A stretch of DNA of 64,000 nucleotides from Halococcus sediminicola (GTDB lineage Archaea > Halobacteriota > Halobacteria > Halobacteriales > Halococcaceae), in assembly GCF_000755245.1 (NCBI RefSeq), contig NZ_BBMP01000006.1:186001-250000 (forward strand), read 5' to 3'. A program made the position numbers and the translations under genes. Of the stretch, positions 52,855-61,738 are shown one piece after another; the first letter of the stretch is position 1, and each line of letters starts with the position of its first letter. The notes below the pieces were generated by a model. The model did not search any database, was not told where the DNA came from, and worked only from the letters and a program-made list of their open reading frames with translations.

Positions 52855-54630
52855 ATGACCGGTGTTCTCGGCGGGACGGTCACTGGCGAACCGTTCCGGG
52901 CGATGACGGAGGCGATACAGTTCGAGCCGTGGTACGAGACCGAGCGCTTCGAGGAGGGCGAGTCGAGTCTCGGTCTCGTTCACCACGGCGAGCGCGACCC
53001 GCTCGGCAGCGCCGCGTGGGAGGGCGAGAGTCGCGCGGGCGTCGTCCACGGCGCGCTCGTCGGCCGCGAACACACCAATACAGAAAATCTCGTCGAGCGC
53101 GTTCTCGATTCCCCCCACGAGACGCTCCGCGAAGTGGACGGCCCGTTCGCGCTTGCGTGTGTGGATTTCGACGCCGAACGGTTCGTGTTGGCGACGGATA
53201 AACTCGGCACGCGGCCGTGTTATTACACGCTCGAAAACGGACTGGCGTTCGGCTCGTCGGTGGCCGCGCTGCTCACCGGTCTCGACGACCCGCAACTGGA
53301 CGAACAGGGCGTGAGCGACCTGCTCATGATGAGCGGTCTCTGGGGCGAGCGGACGCTCGTCGAGGGCGTGCGCGCGCTCGCACCCGCGTCGGTCCTCGAA
53401 TACGAAGATGGTGAGGCCTCGATCGAGCGCTACTGGAAACCCGACTACGAGAGCGCGCCGACCGACGGCTACATCGACGACCTCGTCGACGTCTTCGGGG
53501 CGGCGATGGCCGATGCGGCGACCACGATGGACGGCGACGTGGGCGTGTGGCTCTCCGGTGGACTCGACAGCCGAACGCTGGCGGCCGAACTCGCCGGCCA
53601 TAGCGACGAGTTCGACTCCTTTCGCGCCTACACCTACGACGCGAACCCCCGCGGCGGCGGCAACCCCGAACTCGCCGCCGACATCGCCGACCGCCTCGAC
53701 ATGGGCTTTTCGGAGGTCGAGATCTCACCCGACCGGTTCGTGCCGATCCTCGACGACGCCATCGACCGGACCGACGGAATGGTCGGCTGGGCAACGCTGT
53801 TGCCGCTGTCGGCGACCTACAACCTGCCCGAGGCCAACGCCGACGTGATGCTCGAAGGCGCTGGCCAAGGTGGACTGATGGGCCATCACGTCCGGCGTCG
53901 CCACATCGAGCGGTGCGATTCGGCGGTCGATTCGCTATACCGGAGCGAAGCCGGTGCGAGCCGCGAGCGCGTGCGCTCGCTCATGACGACCGATGTCGAT
54001 CCGCTCGATTCGTTCCGAGAGACCGTCGCGGGGAGCGACGAGACACAGCGAAAGAAGGTGATCCTCGACGCCCACTTCGCCAACCACTACGGGCGCGGCG
54101 AGTACGCGAGCACGCGCCTCGCACAGACGAAGACCGGCGTGCGCGCGCCCATCGTCCACGGCGACCTCATCCAGCACGCCGCCCGCCTCCCCACCACCTA
54201 CCGAATGGGCACAATCCCGCTGACGAACGGCTACGTCCCGCACGGGGTGACGAAACCGAAACTCGCGCTGACGCGGGCAGCGGGAAAGGGGATGGGCGAC
54301 GTGCGCTACGAGCGCACCGGCGTCGCGCCCAAGCACTCCTATCCGGTCCACGTCGGCGGGTTCGTGGCGACGACCTCGCTGGGACGCCTGCGCTCGTCGA
54401 CCACCTACGGTGGCCAGCGCCTGCCCGACATCTGGTATCGACGCCACGACAGCCTGCGCGATCGCCTCGACGACTTGCTCGCCGGCGCGTGCGAGCGATC
54501 CTTTCTCAATGGCGACGAGATACGACGCCTGCGGCGCGAGCACCTCGCGGGCGAGGCAAACCACATGTCGGGCGTGCTCTCGCCGGTCACGACGCTCGAA
54601 TCGTGGCTTCGGCGACATCTCGACCCCTGA
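52855..54630 (+). CDS. Asparagine synthase-like amidotransferase lacking the glutaminase cysteine
   Basis: A 591-residue AsnB-type protein. The C-terminal PP-loop motif SGGLDSR (234-240) is intact, so it can probably adenylylate a carboxylate with ATP. The N-terminal class II glutaminase domain is degenerate: the second residue is threonine (MTGVLGG) where the catalytic cysteine of MCGI is required. The enzyme would therefore need another amine donor, such as ammonia or an amino sugar. In glycan loci AsnB relatives amidate uronic acids. It lies 51 nt after the wec operon and is followed by a GT4 gene. Confidence 0.85.
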   Translation: MTGVLGGTVTGEPFRAMTEAIQFEPWYETERFEEGESSLGLVHHGERDPLGSAAWEGESRAGVVHGALVGREHTNTENLVERVLDSPHETLREVDGPFALACVDFDAERFVLATDKLGTRPCYYTLENGLAFGSSVAALLTGLDDPQLDEQGVSDLLMMSGLWGERTLVEGVRALAPASVLEYEDGEASIERYWKPDYESAPTDGYIDDLVDVFGAAMADAATTMDGDVGVWLSGGLDSRTLAAELAGHSDEFDSFRAYTYDANPRGGGNPELAADIADRLDMGFSEVEISPDRFVPILDDAIDRTDGMVGWATLLPLSATYNLPEANADVMLEGAGQGGLMGHHVRRRHIERCDSAVDSLYRSEAGASRERVRSLMTTDVDPLDSFRETVAGSDETQRKKVILDAHFANHYGRGEYASTRLAQTKTGVRAPIVHGDLIQHAARLPTTYRMGTIPLTNGYVPHGVTKPKLALTRAAGKGMGDVRYERTGVAPKHSYPVHVGGFVATTSLGRLRSSTTYGGQRLPDIWYRRHDSLRDRLDDLLAGACERSFLNGDEIRRLRREHLAGEANHMSGVLSPVTTLESWLRRHLDP

Positions 54631-54682
54631 CGAGTTCCGGTTACCAGAAGACACTTATTGGCGACACGGCTCTCTTCGAGTA

Positions 54683-55753
54683 GTGGCAGCGTCGTACCTC
54701 GCCATCAGTGACTTTTCGGGCGGCGTCAGCGAGACCGGACGGATGACCGAACACCTCGGTCCGCTCGGCGAGCGCGCCGAGACGACCGTCGTTTGCTTGG
54801 TTCCCGACGAGAGCGCCGAACACCTCACCTATCGGCGAGCGCCGATGACCGGGATTCGAGCGCTCGACCTGTTCTCGCTGTTCGTCGTTGCACTCCTCGA
54901 GGGAGCGTGCAACGACTACGACGGCGTCGTCTCCATCTCGCTGGTTCCCTACGGCTGCTTCGCCCTCGCCGTGGGCCGGCTCTGCGGGCTGCCGGCCCAT
55001 CTCGCCATCATCGGCGCGGACCTCGACGTACACGCCCGTGCTCGCTACGGCGCACTCACCGCCGCGCTCTTTCGCCGGTTCGACGCCATCACCGTGCCGG
55101 GAACCGCCCACCGCGACCAGCTCGAACGTCTCGGCGTCCCCGGAGAGCGCATCGAGATCCTGGCCAACGGGGTCGACCCGGAGACCTACAGCCCGTCCGA
55201 GACTCCGATCGAGTACGATTACATCTGGGTGGGGCGCTTCTCGGGCGAGAAGGACCCGCTGCTGTTCGTGCGAACGATGGCCGAACTGGTCGCCCGCGGT
55301 GAGACCCCCCGTGCGGTAATGCTCGGCTCCGGCCCGCTCGACCGCGAGGTCCGAACGGCCATCGACGAGTTGGATCTCGACGGGCGCATCGAACTGCCCG
55401 GCTGGGTTGACGATCCGGTGGACTACTACCATCGTGCGCGAACGTTCGTGTTGACCTCCGAGCGTGACGCGCTGCCGCTGACGCTGCTCGAAGCGATGGC
55501 GTGCGGGCTGGTACCCGTGGTTCCCGACGTCGGCAACGTCCGCGACGCCGTGATCGACGGCGAGAGCGGCGTCGTCCTCGACGAGCGCGACCCCGAGGCG
55601 TTTGCGAGTGTGCTCCAGCGCCTCACTGACGACGAACTGTACGATCGGCTTTCGGCCGCTGCGCCGATGGTCGCCACACGCTTTTCGACCGAGCGCGCCG
55701 CCGAGGACTGGGCGGCAGTATTGCGAACGCTTCGGGCGGCCCGCGGCGTGTGA
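54683..55753 (+). CDS. GT4-family glycosyltransferase
   Basis: A 356-residue GT-B retaining transferase. The donor-binding half contains YIWVGRFSGEKDPLLFVRTM and GSGPLDREV, and the catalytic E-x7-E region appears as ERDALPLTLLEAMACGLVPV. Translation starts at a GTG (54683) with a TATA-like ACACTTATTG centred about 27 nt upstream, so it is probably leaderless; upstream frame is antisense-like. The N-terminal acceptor half lacks a membrane helix. It is the only unmistakable canonical glycosyltransferase in the window. Confidence 0.9.
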   Translation: MAASYLAISDFSGGVSETGRMTEHLGPLGERAETTVVCLVPDESAEHLTYRRAPMTGIRALDLFSLFVVALLEGACNDYDGVVSISLVPYGCFALAVGRLCGLPAHLAIIGADLDVHARARYGALTAALFRRFDAITVPGTAHRDQLERLGVPGERIEILANGVDPETYSPSETPIEYDYIWVGRFSGEKDPLLFVRTMAELVARGETPRAVMLGSGPLDREVRTAIDELDLDGRIELPGWVDDPVDYYHRARTFVLTSERDALPLTLLEAMACGLVPVVPDVGNVRDAVIDGESGVVLDERDPEAFASVLQRLTDDELYDRLSAAAPMVATRFSTERAAEDWAAVLRTLRAARGV

Positions 55754-55761
55754 GACGTGAG

Positions 55762-55768
55762 ATATATG
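55762..55768 (+). promoter_or_regulatory. TATA box for the propeller and formyltransferase genes
   Basis: GAGATATATGC is centred about 27 nt upstream of the ATG at 55792, which supports that start over an in-frame ATG at 55750. Confidence 0.45.
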
Positions 55769-55791
55769 CTATCGACACCGCTTTGAGGGAT

Positions 55792-56943
55792 ATGAAACTC
55801 GGCGGAGTCCGCGACGGCACGGTGTACGTCACGCGCGGACTCGACATCGGAACGTGGAGTGCGGAGGAGGGATTTCTGACCGTTGGCTCGTTGCCGAACC
55901 CGGAATCCGGCAGCGATGGACTCCGCTTCGATGCGATGAACCGATGGCTACCCAAACGACTGCTTCGGCCGATAACCGGGCTGTACACGACCGCGAACGT
56001 CTGGCCGCTCGGCGACGACTGCCTGCTGGCGACGGTCTCGCGGTGGCTGTTTCGCTCGGCGGATGGGGGGCGCTCGTGGACGCTCGTCCGCGAACTCCCC
56101 GACTCGTCGGGACCGATGGGCGTGCTCCCGACGGCGGTCCGCGAACACCGCGGCCGCGTCTATCTCGCCGAATACCCGCTCGGCGACGACCCGGCCCGCG
56201 TGCTCGTGAGTGACGACCGCGGGCGCACGTGGTCGCCGTTCGTCGAACGACCCGACGTGCGTCACTTCCACGGGCTGTTCGTCGACCCCTACACCGACCG
56301 GCTCTGGGCCACAACGGGCGACACGAACGACGAGAGTGCAATCGGCGTCCTCTCCGAGGAGGGGTTCGCGCCGATCGGGCGCGGCAGCCAGCGCTGGCGG
56401 GCCGTGGGGCTTGCCTTCGGATCGGAGGCCGTCTTCTGGGGCAAGGATTCCTCGTACACCGAACGAGCCGAAGTCCTGCGCCTATCGCGCGAATCCCTCG
56501 ACGACCCCGACCCCACACCGGAGACGATCGCGACGACCGCCTGTCCCATTTATTATGCCGAAACACTCGACAGGCCCGACGAACACTGGCTCGTCGTCTC
56601 GACGACCTCCACGGGGAGAATCGACAGCACCGCTCCCGACGGACAGAAACGAAACACCTGCGATGGGGTCGCCAGAGTGCTCGCGGCCTCCTCGGCCTCG
56701 GGGTACGAGACGTGGTACGAACTCTACGCAACCGAGCGCCGTGACGCGGTCGGCGAGCGTGTCGACGCGATACCGGCCTCGAACGGCTATCTGTTTCTGG
56801 CGACCGACCCAGAGCACGGACTGCTCATCAATCCCTACAACACAACCGACGACAACGGCGACATCGTCGCGATCACACCCGCTGCATTCGACGAGGCGGA
56901 CTTCGCCAGCTATACCGATTCGCGCACGGAGGTACGCCCATGA
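55792..56943 (+). CDS. Beta-propeller protein with Asp-box motifs
   Basis: A 383-residue protein without a signal peptide. Asp-box blades are seen at RSADGGRSWTLV and VSDDRGRTWSPF, and more degenerate repeats follow, including RHFHGLFVDPYTDRLWATTG. Six or seven blades fit the length. The C-terminal third contains YYAETLDRPDEHWLVVS. A sialidase-like catalytic triad is not obvious. The gene overlaps the formyltransferase-like gene by 4 nt, so the two proteins probably act on the same substrate. Confidence 0.78.
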   Translation: MKLGGVRDGTVYVTRGLDIGTWSAEEGFLTVGSLPNPESGSDGLRFDAMNRWLPKRLLRPITGLYTTANVWPLGDDCLLATVSRWLFRSADGGRSWTLVRELPDSSGPMGVLPTAVREHRGRVYLAEYPLGDDPARVLVSDDRGRTWSPFVERPDVRHFHGLFVDPYTDRLWATTGDTNDESAIGVLSEEGFAPIGRGSQRWRAVGLAFGSEAVFWGKDSSYTERAEVLRLSRESLDDPDPTPETIATTACPIYYAETLDRPDEHWLVVSTTSTGRIDSTAPDGQKRNTCDGVARVLAASSASGYETWYELYATERRDAVGERVDAIPASNGYLFLATDPEHGLLINPYNTTDDNGDIVAITPAAFDEADFASYTDSRTEVRP

Positions 56944-57818
56944 GCGAACGCATGCGCGTCGGCGTACTGGCGAACCCGATGCTCACGCGCTTCGAGGAGC
57001 AGGCACTCGAAAACGTCGCCGCGCTCGATAGAGTGAGTATCGAAGAAGTCGTCGTCGACGGCTCGGTCGCGGAGGGATCGGCGCTCGCGGCGGGAGCCGA
57101 TGCCGTCAATCAGGGTACCAGTATCTCGCCGAGCGACCTCAAACTGTTCGTCGAGGTCGTCCGCGAGAGCGGGCTGAAGGCGTTCATCCACGGCGACGAG
57201 AAACTCGGCTGGCTACTCGGCGAGACCGAACAGATGGAGTGGCTCCAGTCGGGACCGGTCACCGAGGTCGACTGTCTCGACGGGGCGACGGTTCGGGAGT
57301 GCGAACCGGTGTCGGCGGGTGGGCCGTGGAACACGCTGCCCGAGGATACGACGACGGACCTCGGCGAGTCCTGTGACGTGGTGATCCGATTTGGGTTCGG
57401 TCTACTCAAAGGGCCGATTCTCGACGCGCCGGAACACGGCGTTCTCAGTGTGCATACGAGCGACATCCGCGAGTATCGCGGGATGGGTCACAAGATCTCG
57501 TTCATGAACGACGACTCATCCGTATCGATCACGCTCCAGCAGCTCTCCGAGGAGATCGACGGCGGGCGCATCGTCGCGGTCATGTCACGTGACCTGCCTT
57601 CGGAGCCGACCCTCGACGACGTGTGGGATGGGGTGTATGCGCTCCAGACCGAGATCTTCGCCGACGGCATCGAGCGGCTTCAGGATGGATTCGAGCCGTT
57701 CCAGCCCGAGGAATTGGGACCGTACTACCCACACAGCCTCCAGCAGCACAATCCGCGCTTCGTCGCCCGGCTACTGGCGAAGAACAACTGGCGACGGCTG
57801 CGAAAGCGGCTGTCGTGA
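56940..57818 (+). CDS. Formyltransferase-family protein
   Basis: A 292-residue protein related to methionyl-tRNA and sugar N-formyltransferases. The catalytic region reads LSVHTSDIREYRGMG (169-183), in which H172 fits the essential histidine, but the asparagine expected two residues earlier is S170. An aspartate follows at 191/192 in FMNDDSSVSIT, and SEEIDGGRI matches the family's downstream segment. Sugar formyltransferases modify amino groups of dTDP- or UDP-amino sugars. It is translationally coupled to the propeller gene. Active formylation is not assured given the substitution. Confidence 0.8.
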   Translation: MSERMRVGVLANPMLTRFEEQALENVAALDRVSIEEVVVDGSVAEGSALAAGADAVNQGTSISPSDLKLFVEVVRESGLKAFIHGDEKLGWLLGETEQMEWLQSGPVTEVDCLDGATVRECEPVSAGGPWNTLPEDTTTDLGESCDVVIRFGFGLLKGPILDAPEHGVLSVHTSDIREYRGMGHKISFMNDDSSVSITLQQLSEEIDGGRIVAVMSRDLPSEPTLDDVWDGVYALQTEIFADGIERLQDGFEPFQPEELGPYYPHSLQQHNPRFVARLLAKNNWRRLRKRLS

Positions 57819-57864
57819 ACGCCAGAAAGGATGGTTACAGCGGCGTTCGCACCCACCGAAACGT

Positions 57865-58806
57865 TCAGCCGAGATAGCCGAGGTCTTCGAGGCGGTCGGT
57901 GACGACGCTTTCCTCGACGGCCATGTCCTGGGGCCCGGTCTCGTCGCCACGCACACAGGTCTCGGGTTCCTCGGCGACGACCTTCCGGCGCGGACCGTTG
58001 GTGTAGGTGAGCCACGGCACCGAGAGGAGTTCGTCGGTGTAGATGCCCGGCGGGTGACCGTACTCGCGGAGGGGGATGGGAAACGAGCGCTCGCCGAGCA
58101 TCTGGCCGTGGTCGGCGGTGACGACCGTCTTGCCTTCGATACTTTCCATGAGGTCCCGGACGTGGGGCAACACCGCGTCGAGGTTCTCGACGAACGCCTT
58201 GCGATAGACGCTGTCGGGGAGGTCGAGGTCGTTGCTGTCGATGGCGTCCCACACCCGGAGACTGTTGAGTTCGGGGTATTCGTGGCCGGTCGGGCCGATA
58301 GCCGGGAAGTGTGGCTGGACGAAGTGGACGAGCAATCGCTTGTCGGGATACTGCTCGGCGGCCGCCTTGGCGCGTTCGACCATCGTTTCCGGGCGAACAG
58401 TGTGAAACTCGTCGTCCCAGCCCTCGTCCTGCCAGACGTTGATCTCGGCGTGGAAGGTCGCGTCGACGTCGCCGCGGTTGCGATTCCAGTAGAACATCGG
58501 GGTCGCCGTGACATAGACCGTGTCGTGCATCTCGCGGCCGTCGAAGTTCGCCTTCAGGAACTCGGCGGTCATCGACCCGCGCGAGCGCCGCCGTTCGAGG
58601 GTTCCGGGCAGGTCCGAACGCGCCGCGAAGGCGTCGTACCGGCAGGCATCCAGAATCACCAACGTGTCCCAGTCTTCGGCGACGATGTCGACGCCGTCGG
58701 GGTTGTACGCGCGCCGGTTCAGTCGGGTGTGATAGAGCCGGTTCAGCTCGCGGACGAGCAGTCGCGGTTGGTCGAGAGCGCGCCGCAACTGGCGGAGATC
58801 GTACAT
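57865..58806 (-). CDS. Alkaline-phosphatase-superfamily (sulfatase-like) protein
   Basis: A 313-residue member of the phosphatase/sulfatase superfamily. Metal-binding motifs are VILDACRYDAF (first Asp and adjacent Cys, about 50-60) and the late VVTADHGQMLGER (Asp-His). RLLVHFVQPHFP gives a further histidine. The C in LDAC may be the nucleophile position that is formylglycine in sulfatases, but the surrounding C-x-P-x-R is absent. It may transfer or remove phosphate, phosphoethanolamine-like groups or sulfate on glycans. Last in the minus-strand group. Confidence 0.8.
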   Translation of the reverse strand: MYDLRQLRRALDQPRLLVRELNRLYHTRLNRRAYNPDGVDIVAEDWDTLVILDACRYDAFAARSDLPGTLERRRSRGSMTAEFLKANFDGREMHDTVYVTATPMFYWNRNRGDVDATFHAEINVWQDEGWDDEFHTVRPETMVERAKAAAEQYPDKRLLVHFVQPHFPAIGPTGHEYPELNSLRVWDAIDSNDLDLPDSVYRKAFVENLDAVLPHVRDLMESIEGKTVVTADHGQMLGERSFPIPLREYGHPPGIYTDELLSVPWLTYTNGPRRKVVAEEPETCVRGDETGPQDMAVEESVVTDRLEDLGYLG

Positions 58807-58860
58807 GGTTCGACAATCGCTCAAACGAGGCAAAAGCCCTCCGAACCCGCTCCACGTAAC

Positions 58861-60027
58861 TCACTCGCCCGGAACGATACCGTGGCGCTCGTAAAAGCGC
58901 CTGACTCGGCGGTCGTCGAGCAGCGGGCCGTGGACCTGAAAGAACCGGATGTTCGGTGCGTTGTTCCCCTCGATGACGGTGAACTCGCCCTCCTCGGTCA
59001 CCACGAGATCCCAGCCGATGTAGGGGGTATGCGAGAAGGTCGCGGCCATTTCGAGGAGTTGCTCCCGAATCGCCGGCCAGCCCGGAACTGTCGTGCCCGT
59101 GATCCGCGCGCCCGTATCGGGATGAGTCTCGTGCCAGTCGAGGCTTCCCGAGAAGGGGAACTGGAAGCCGGCGGTCAGGCGGCCGGTTTCGGGGTCGACG
59201 CCCGCTGCGAGACCGCCGTTCGTGAAGTTGTCCACCGGGGCCGACCGACGAGTGCCGATCCGATGGGCGGCCGCTGCGATAAACGGCTCGCCCCGCTGGT
59301 CGTCGTACATCGTGAGCACCCGGAGCGTGTTCGCCGCGTCGGGGAACAGCTCGGCGGCGTAGGCGGCCTGTTCGACGACTTCGGAGACGAGATAGCCGTC
59401 GAGACCGTCGACGACCGATTCGAAGTCGTCTCTGGGACGCTCCTCGCCGTCGATGCGATACTGGCCGTCGGCGTACGAACAGCGCGTGACGCCCATGCCG
59501 CCGCTGCCCCGCCACGGCTTCAGCATGAGCGCCCCCTCTTCGCGCAGGCGCTCGGTGATCCACGTGGCCGCGTCGGTGGTTCCGTGTTCGCCCGTCATCA
59601 CCACGTCGCCGCCGTCCGCTTCGAGCGAGCGGAGGTCGTGAAAGCGCCCGCGTTTGAGCACCCCATAAGTTTCGACACGCTGGTCGGCGAACGGCTCCAG
59701 CATCCAGTGGAAGAACAGTTTGTTGTTGAGCGCCTCCCGCTGTTCGTCGTTGATCCAGTAGGCGCGTTCGCGCTGGAAATCCGAGAAATACTGGTGATAG
59801 TTGGTCTCGTCGACGTTGTAGAACACGTCGGCCTGACTCAGAAAGCCGTGTCGCCAGAGCCAGAGCCGCCGGCGGATGGGCATCGACAGCCACGCCTTCT
59901 CCCACGTCAGCACCTCCTTTTCGGCGAAACGCCTGTATTCGGTCAGTACCCGCCGCGCGCCGCGCCGGGTTCTATCCAACAGCCGATGCGAGCCACGGAG
60001 CAGACCGACGAGTCGCTCGGAATTCAC
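58861..60027 (-). CDS. Sugar-transfer-associated ATP-grasp protein 1
   Basis: A 388-residue ATP-grasp protein of the type found in polysaccharide loci. Shared family segments are MPIRRRLWLWRHGFLSQADV in the N-terminal domain, a glycine-rich nucleotide loop MLKPWRGSGGMGV, the metal region NTLRVLTM with AAAHRIGT and a C-terminal YIGWDLVVTEEGEFTVIEGN. ATP-grasp enzymes ligate a carboxylate to an amine or thiol through an acyl phosphate, but the products of this subfamily are unknown. Two paralogues are encoded at 61739 and 62984. Confidence 0.87.
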   Translation of the reverse strand: MNSERLVGLLRGSHRLLDRTRRGARRVLTEYRRFAEKEVLTWEKAWLSMPIRRRLWLWRHGFLSQADVFYNVDETNYHQYFSDFQRERAYWINDEQREALNNKLFFHWMLEPFADQRVETYGVLKRGRFHDLRSLEADGGDVVMTGEHGTTDAATWITERLREEGALMLKPWRGSGGMGVTRCSYADGQYRIDGEERPRDDFESVVDGLDGYLVSEVVEQAAYAAELFPDAANTLRVLTMYDDQRGEPFIAAAAHRIGTRRSAPVDNFTNGGLAAGVDPETGRLTAGFQFPFSGSLDWHETHPDTGARITGTTVPGWPAIREQLLEMAATFSHTPYIGWDLVVTEEGEFTVIEGNNAPNIRFFQVHGPLLDDRRVRRFYERHGIVPGE

Positions 60028-60067
60028 GCTTTCAGTACGCCGGTAGCCCGATTAACGGTTGTGAATC

Positions 60068-61612
60068 TCACTCTTCGGGGATGTATCGGCGGATGTAGGG
60101 CACTCGAACCCCGAGCCGGCCTTCGATGAGTTCGAGAGGAATCTCGTCTTCGGGCTGGAAACAGCCTGTCGCCGCACAGACCACGAGCGTGGCGAGGCCC
60201 GCGACGATGGCGAACACCGGAATCGTGAGCAGGTTCAACGAGATGACCGACGACAGCGCGAACGCCGGCGGGAACAGCAACAGGGGCAACAGGACGTACA
60301 TCTTGACGGTATAGCGCGAAAACGGCGAGATGCGGGCGACGTAATAGAGGAAGGCGAACGCGACCCAGTTGAGCGTCGCGAACGACAGCGCCGAGGCCGC
60401 CGCCGCGCCGACGATGCCGTAGGTCGGAATCAGGAGGACGTTGAGGGCGATGTTGGCGACCGCTGCGATGACGTTCACGGCGAGAATCGAGCGCGTATAG
60501 CCGAGTCCGGCCAGCGCGTTCTGACAGTAGCCCGCCATCCCGCTGACGAAGAAGCCGGTCGAGAGGAAGGCGAGCGTGATGCCGATGCCCTGACCGATGT
60601 AGTTGCCACCGAAGACCGCGCCCACGACGTCCGTCGGGAACGCCGCAAACGTCAAGAAGACCGGAAAACCGATGATGACGGTCCACTTGGCGGTGAGTTT
60701 GTGGACACGATTGAGCTCCGCGCGCCGCCCGCTCGCGTCGAACCGCGAAGTCAGCGGGAGGTAGATGAATCCGAACGACGAAAAGATGACGCCGAGTCCG
60801 AGCGCGAGCGGGTAGGCGACGTTGTAGATGCCGACGCTCGCGTTGGAGAGATAGGCACCGAGCATGACCGTATCGATCTGTGAGAGCAGTTTCGTCACCG
60901 CCGCCGAGAACAACAGTGGCAGCGAGAACCACAGCAGCTGTCGACCGTGTGTCCGCACCGGGCCGCGCAGCGACATCAGCCGATTCAGGAAGTAGTGGAT
61001 GGTGAGGAAACCGACTGCACCGGCGATGACGTAGGCGTAGCCCGCCGCGAACACGCCGAGACCCGCGACGAGAAAGACCACGAGCAAGCCGAGGCGCAAC
61101 CCGTTGTAGAGCAGGTCACGCGCGTACGTCCGATAGATGGTGTTCTCGAAGCCACGAACACCGCCGACGCCGAGGGCTTGCCCGACCAACACCGGGATGG
61201 CGAGAACGAACAGCGCGACCAGTTTCGGCGAGGCATCCTTGTCGAAGAGCGTGTCGATGACCCATTCGAGACGTGTGAGTAGTAGTGCCATGACGACGAG
61301 CGTGACGAGACTCGCGAGAACGAGCCCGGTGAGCCACGTCCCCCGCTTGTCGCGTTCGTCATCGAATCGCGACATGAATCGCGGAATCCCCTGGTCGAAG
61401 CCGGCGATGGCGAACGTGAGACCGAGGCTCATCACGGCGATGCCGAGGCTGACCTTCCCGTAGGAGCCGGGCGGCAGCAATCGTGCGATGATGACCTGTT
61501 CGACGAGTTTCGACGAAGATCCCAATAGACTGCCGACGAGCACGAGGCTCGCGCTGGAAACCACTCCCGAGAGACCGGTCGGGTCGTCGGCCACGTCCTC
61601 GCTGGTCGTCAT
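60068..61612 (-). CDS. Polysaccharide flippase (MOP superfamily, Wzx/AglR-like)
   Basis: A 514-residue membrane protein with about 12-14 helices. The N-terminal ARLLPPGSYGKVSLGIAV and FDQGIPRFMSRF segments and the LGAYLSNASVGIYNVAYP region are typical of Wzx-type lipid-linked oligosaccharide flippases. It would turn the completed glycan lipid to the outer face. The start MTTSEDVADDPTGL is preferred; upstream frame is not protein-like. It lies between two ATP-grasp genes on the same strand. Confidence 0.92.
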   Translation of the reverse strand: MTTSEDVADDPTGLSGVVSSASLVLVGSLLGSSSKLVEQVIIARLLPPGSYGKVSLGIAVMSLGLTFAIAGFDQGIPRFMSRFDDERDKRGTWLTGLVLASLVTLVVMALLLTRLEWVIDTLFDKDASPKLVALFVLAIPVLVGQALGVGGVRGFENTIYRTYARDLLYNGLRLGLLVVFLVAGLGVFAAGYAYVIAGAVGFLTIHYFLNRLMSLRGPVRTHGRQLLWFSLPLLFSAAVTKLLSQIDTVMLGAYLSNASVGIYNVAYPLALGLGVIFSSFGFIYLPLTSRFDASGRRAELNRVHKLTAKWTVIIGFPVFLTFAAFPTDVVGAVFGGNYIGQGIGITLAFLSTGFFVSGMAGYCQNALAGLGYTRSILAVNVIAAVANIALNVLLIPTYGIVGAAAASALSFATLNWVAFAFLYYVARISPFSRYTVKMYVLLPLLLFPPAFALSSVISLNLLTIPVFAIVAGLATLVVCAATGCFQPEDEIPLELIEGRLGVRVPYIRRYIPEE

Positions 61613-61738
61613 GTGTGAATGATCACCGTTCCGTCGCCATCGGGCCTTCCGCGGCGCGTCGGCCGGATGAAGCGTCGTCACTACGCCCTGAATGACGGTC
61701 GGCGGATTAACGCACCGATTCGGTATCGTGTGCGACAC

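Noticed and set aside
57589-60129. Very long open frames on both strands across the ATP-grasp and phosphatase-like genes
   Set aside because: Only the minus-strand frames with ATP-grasp and phosphatase motifs are protein-like; the others are GC-driven shadows.
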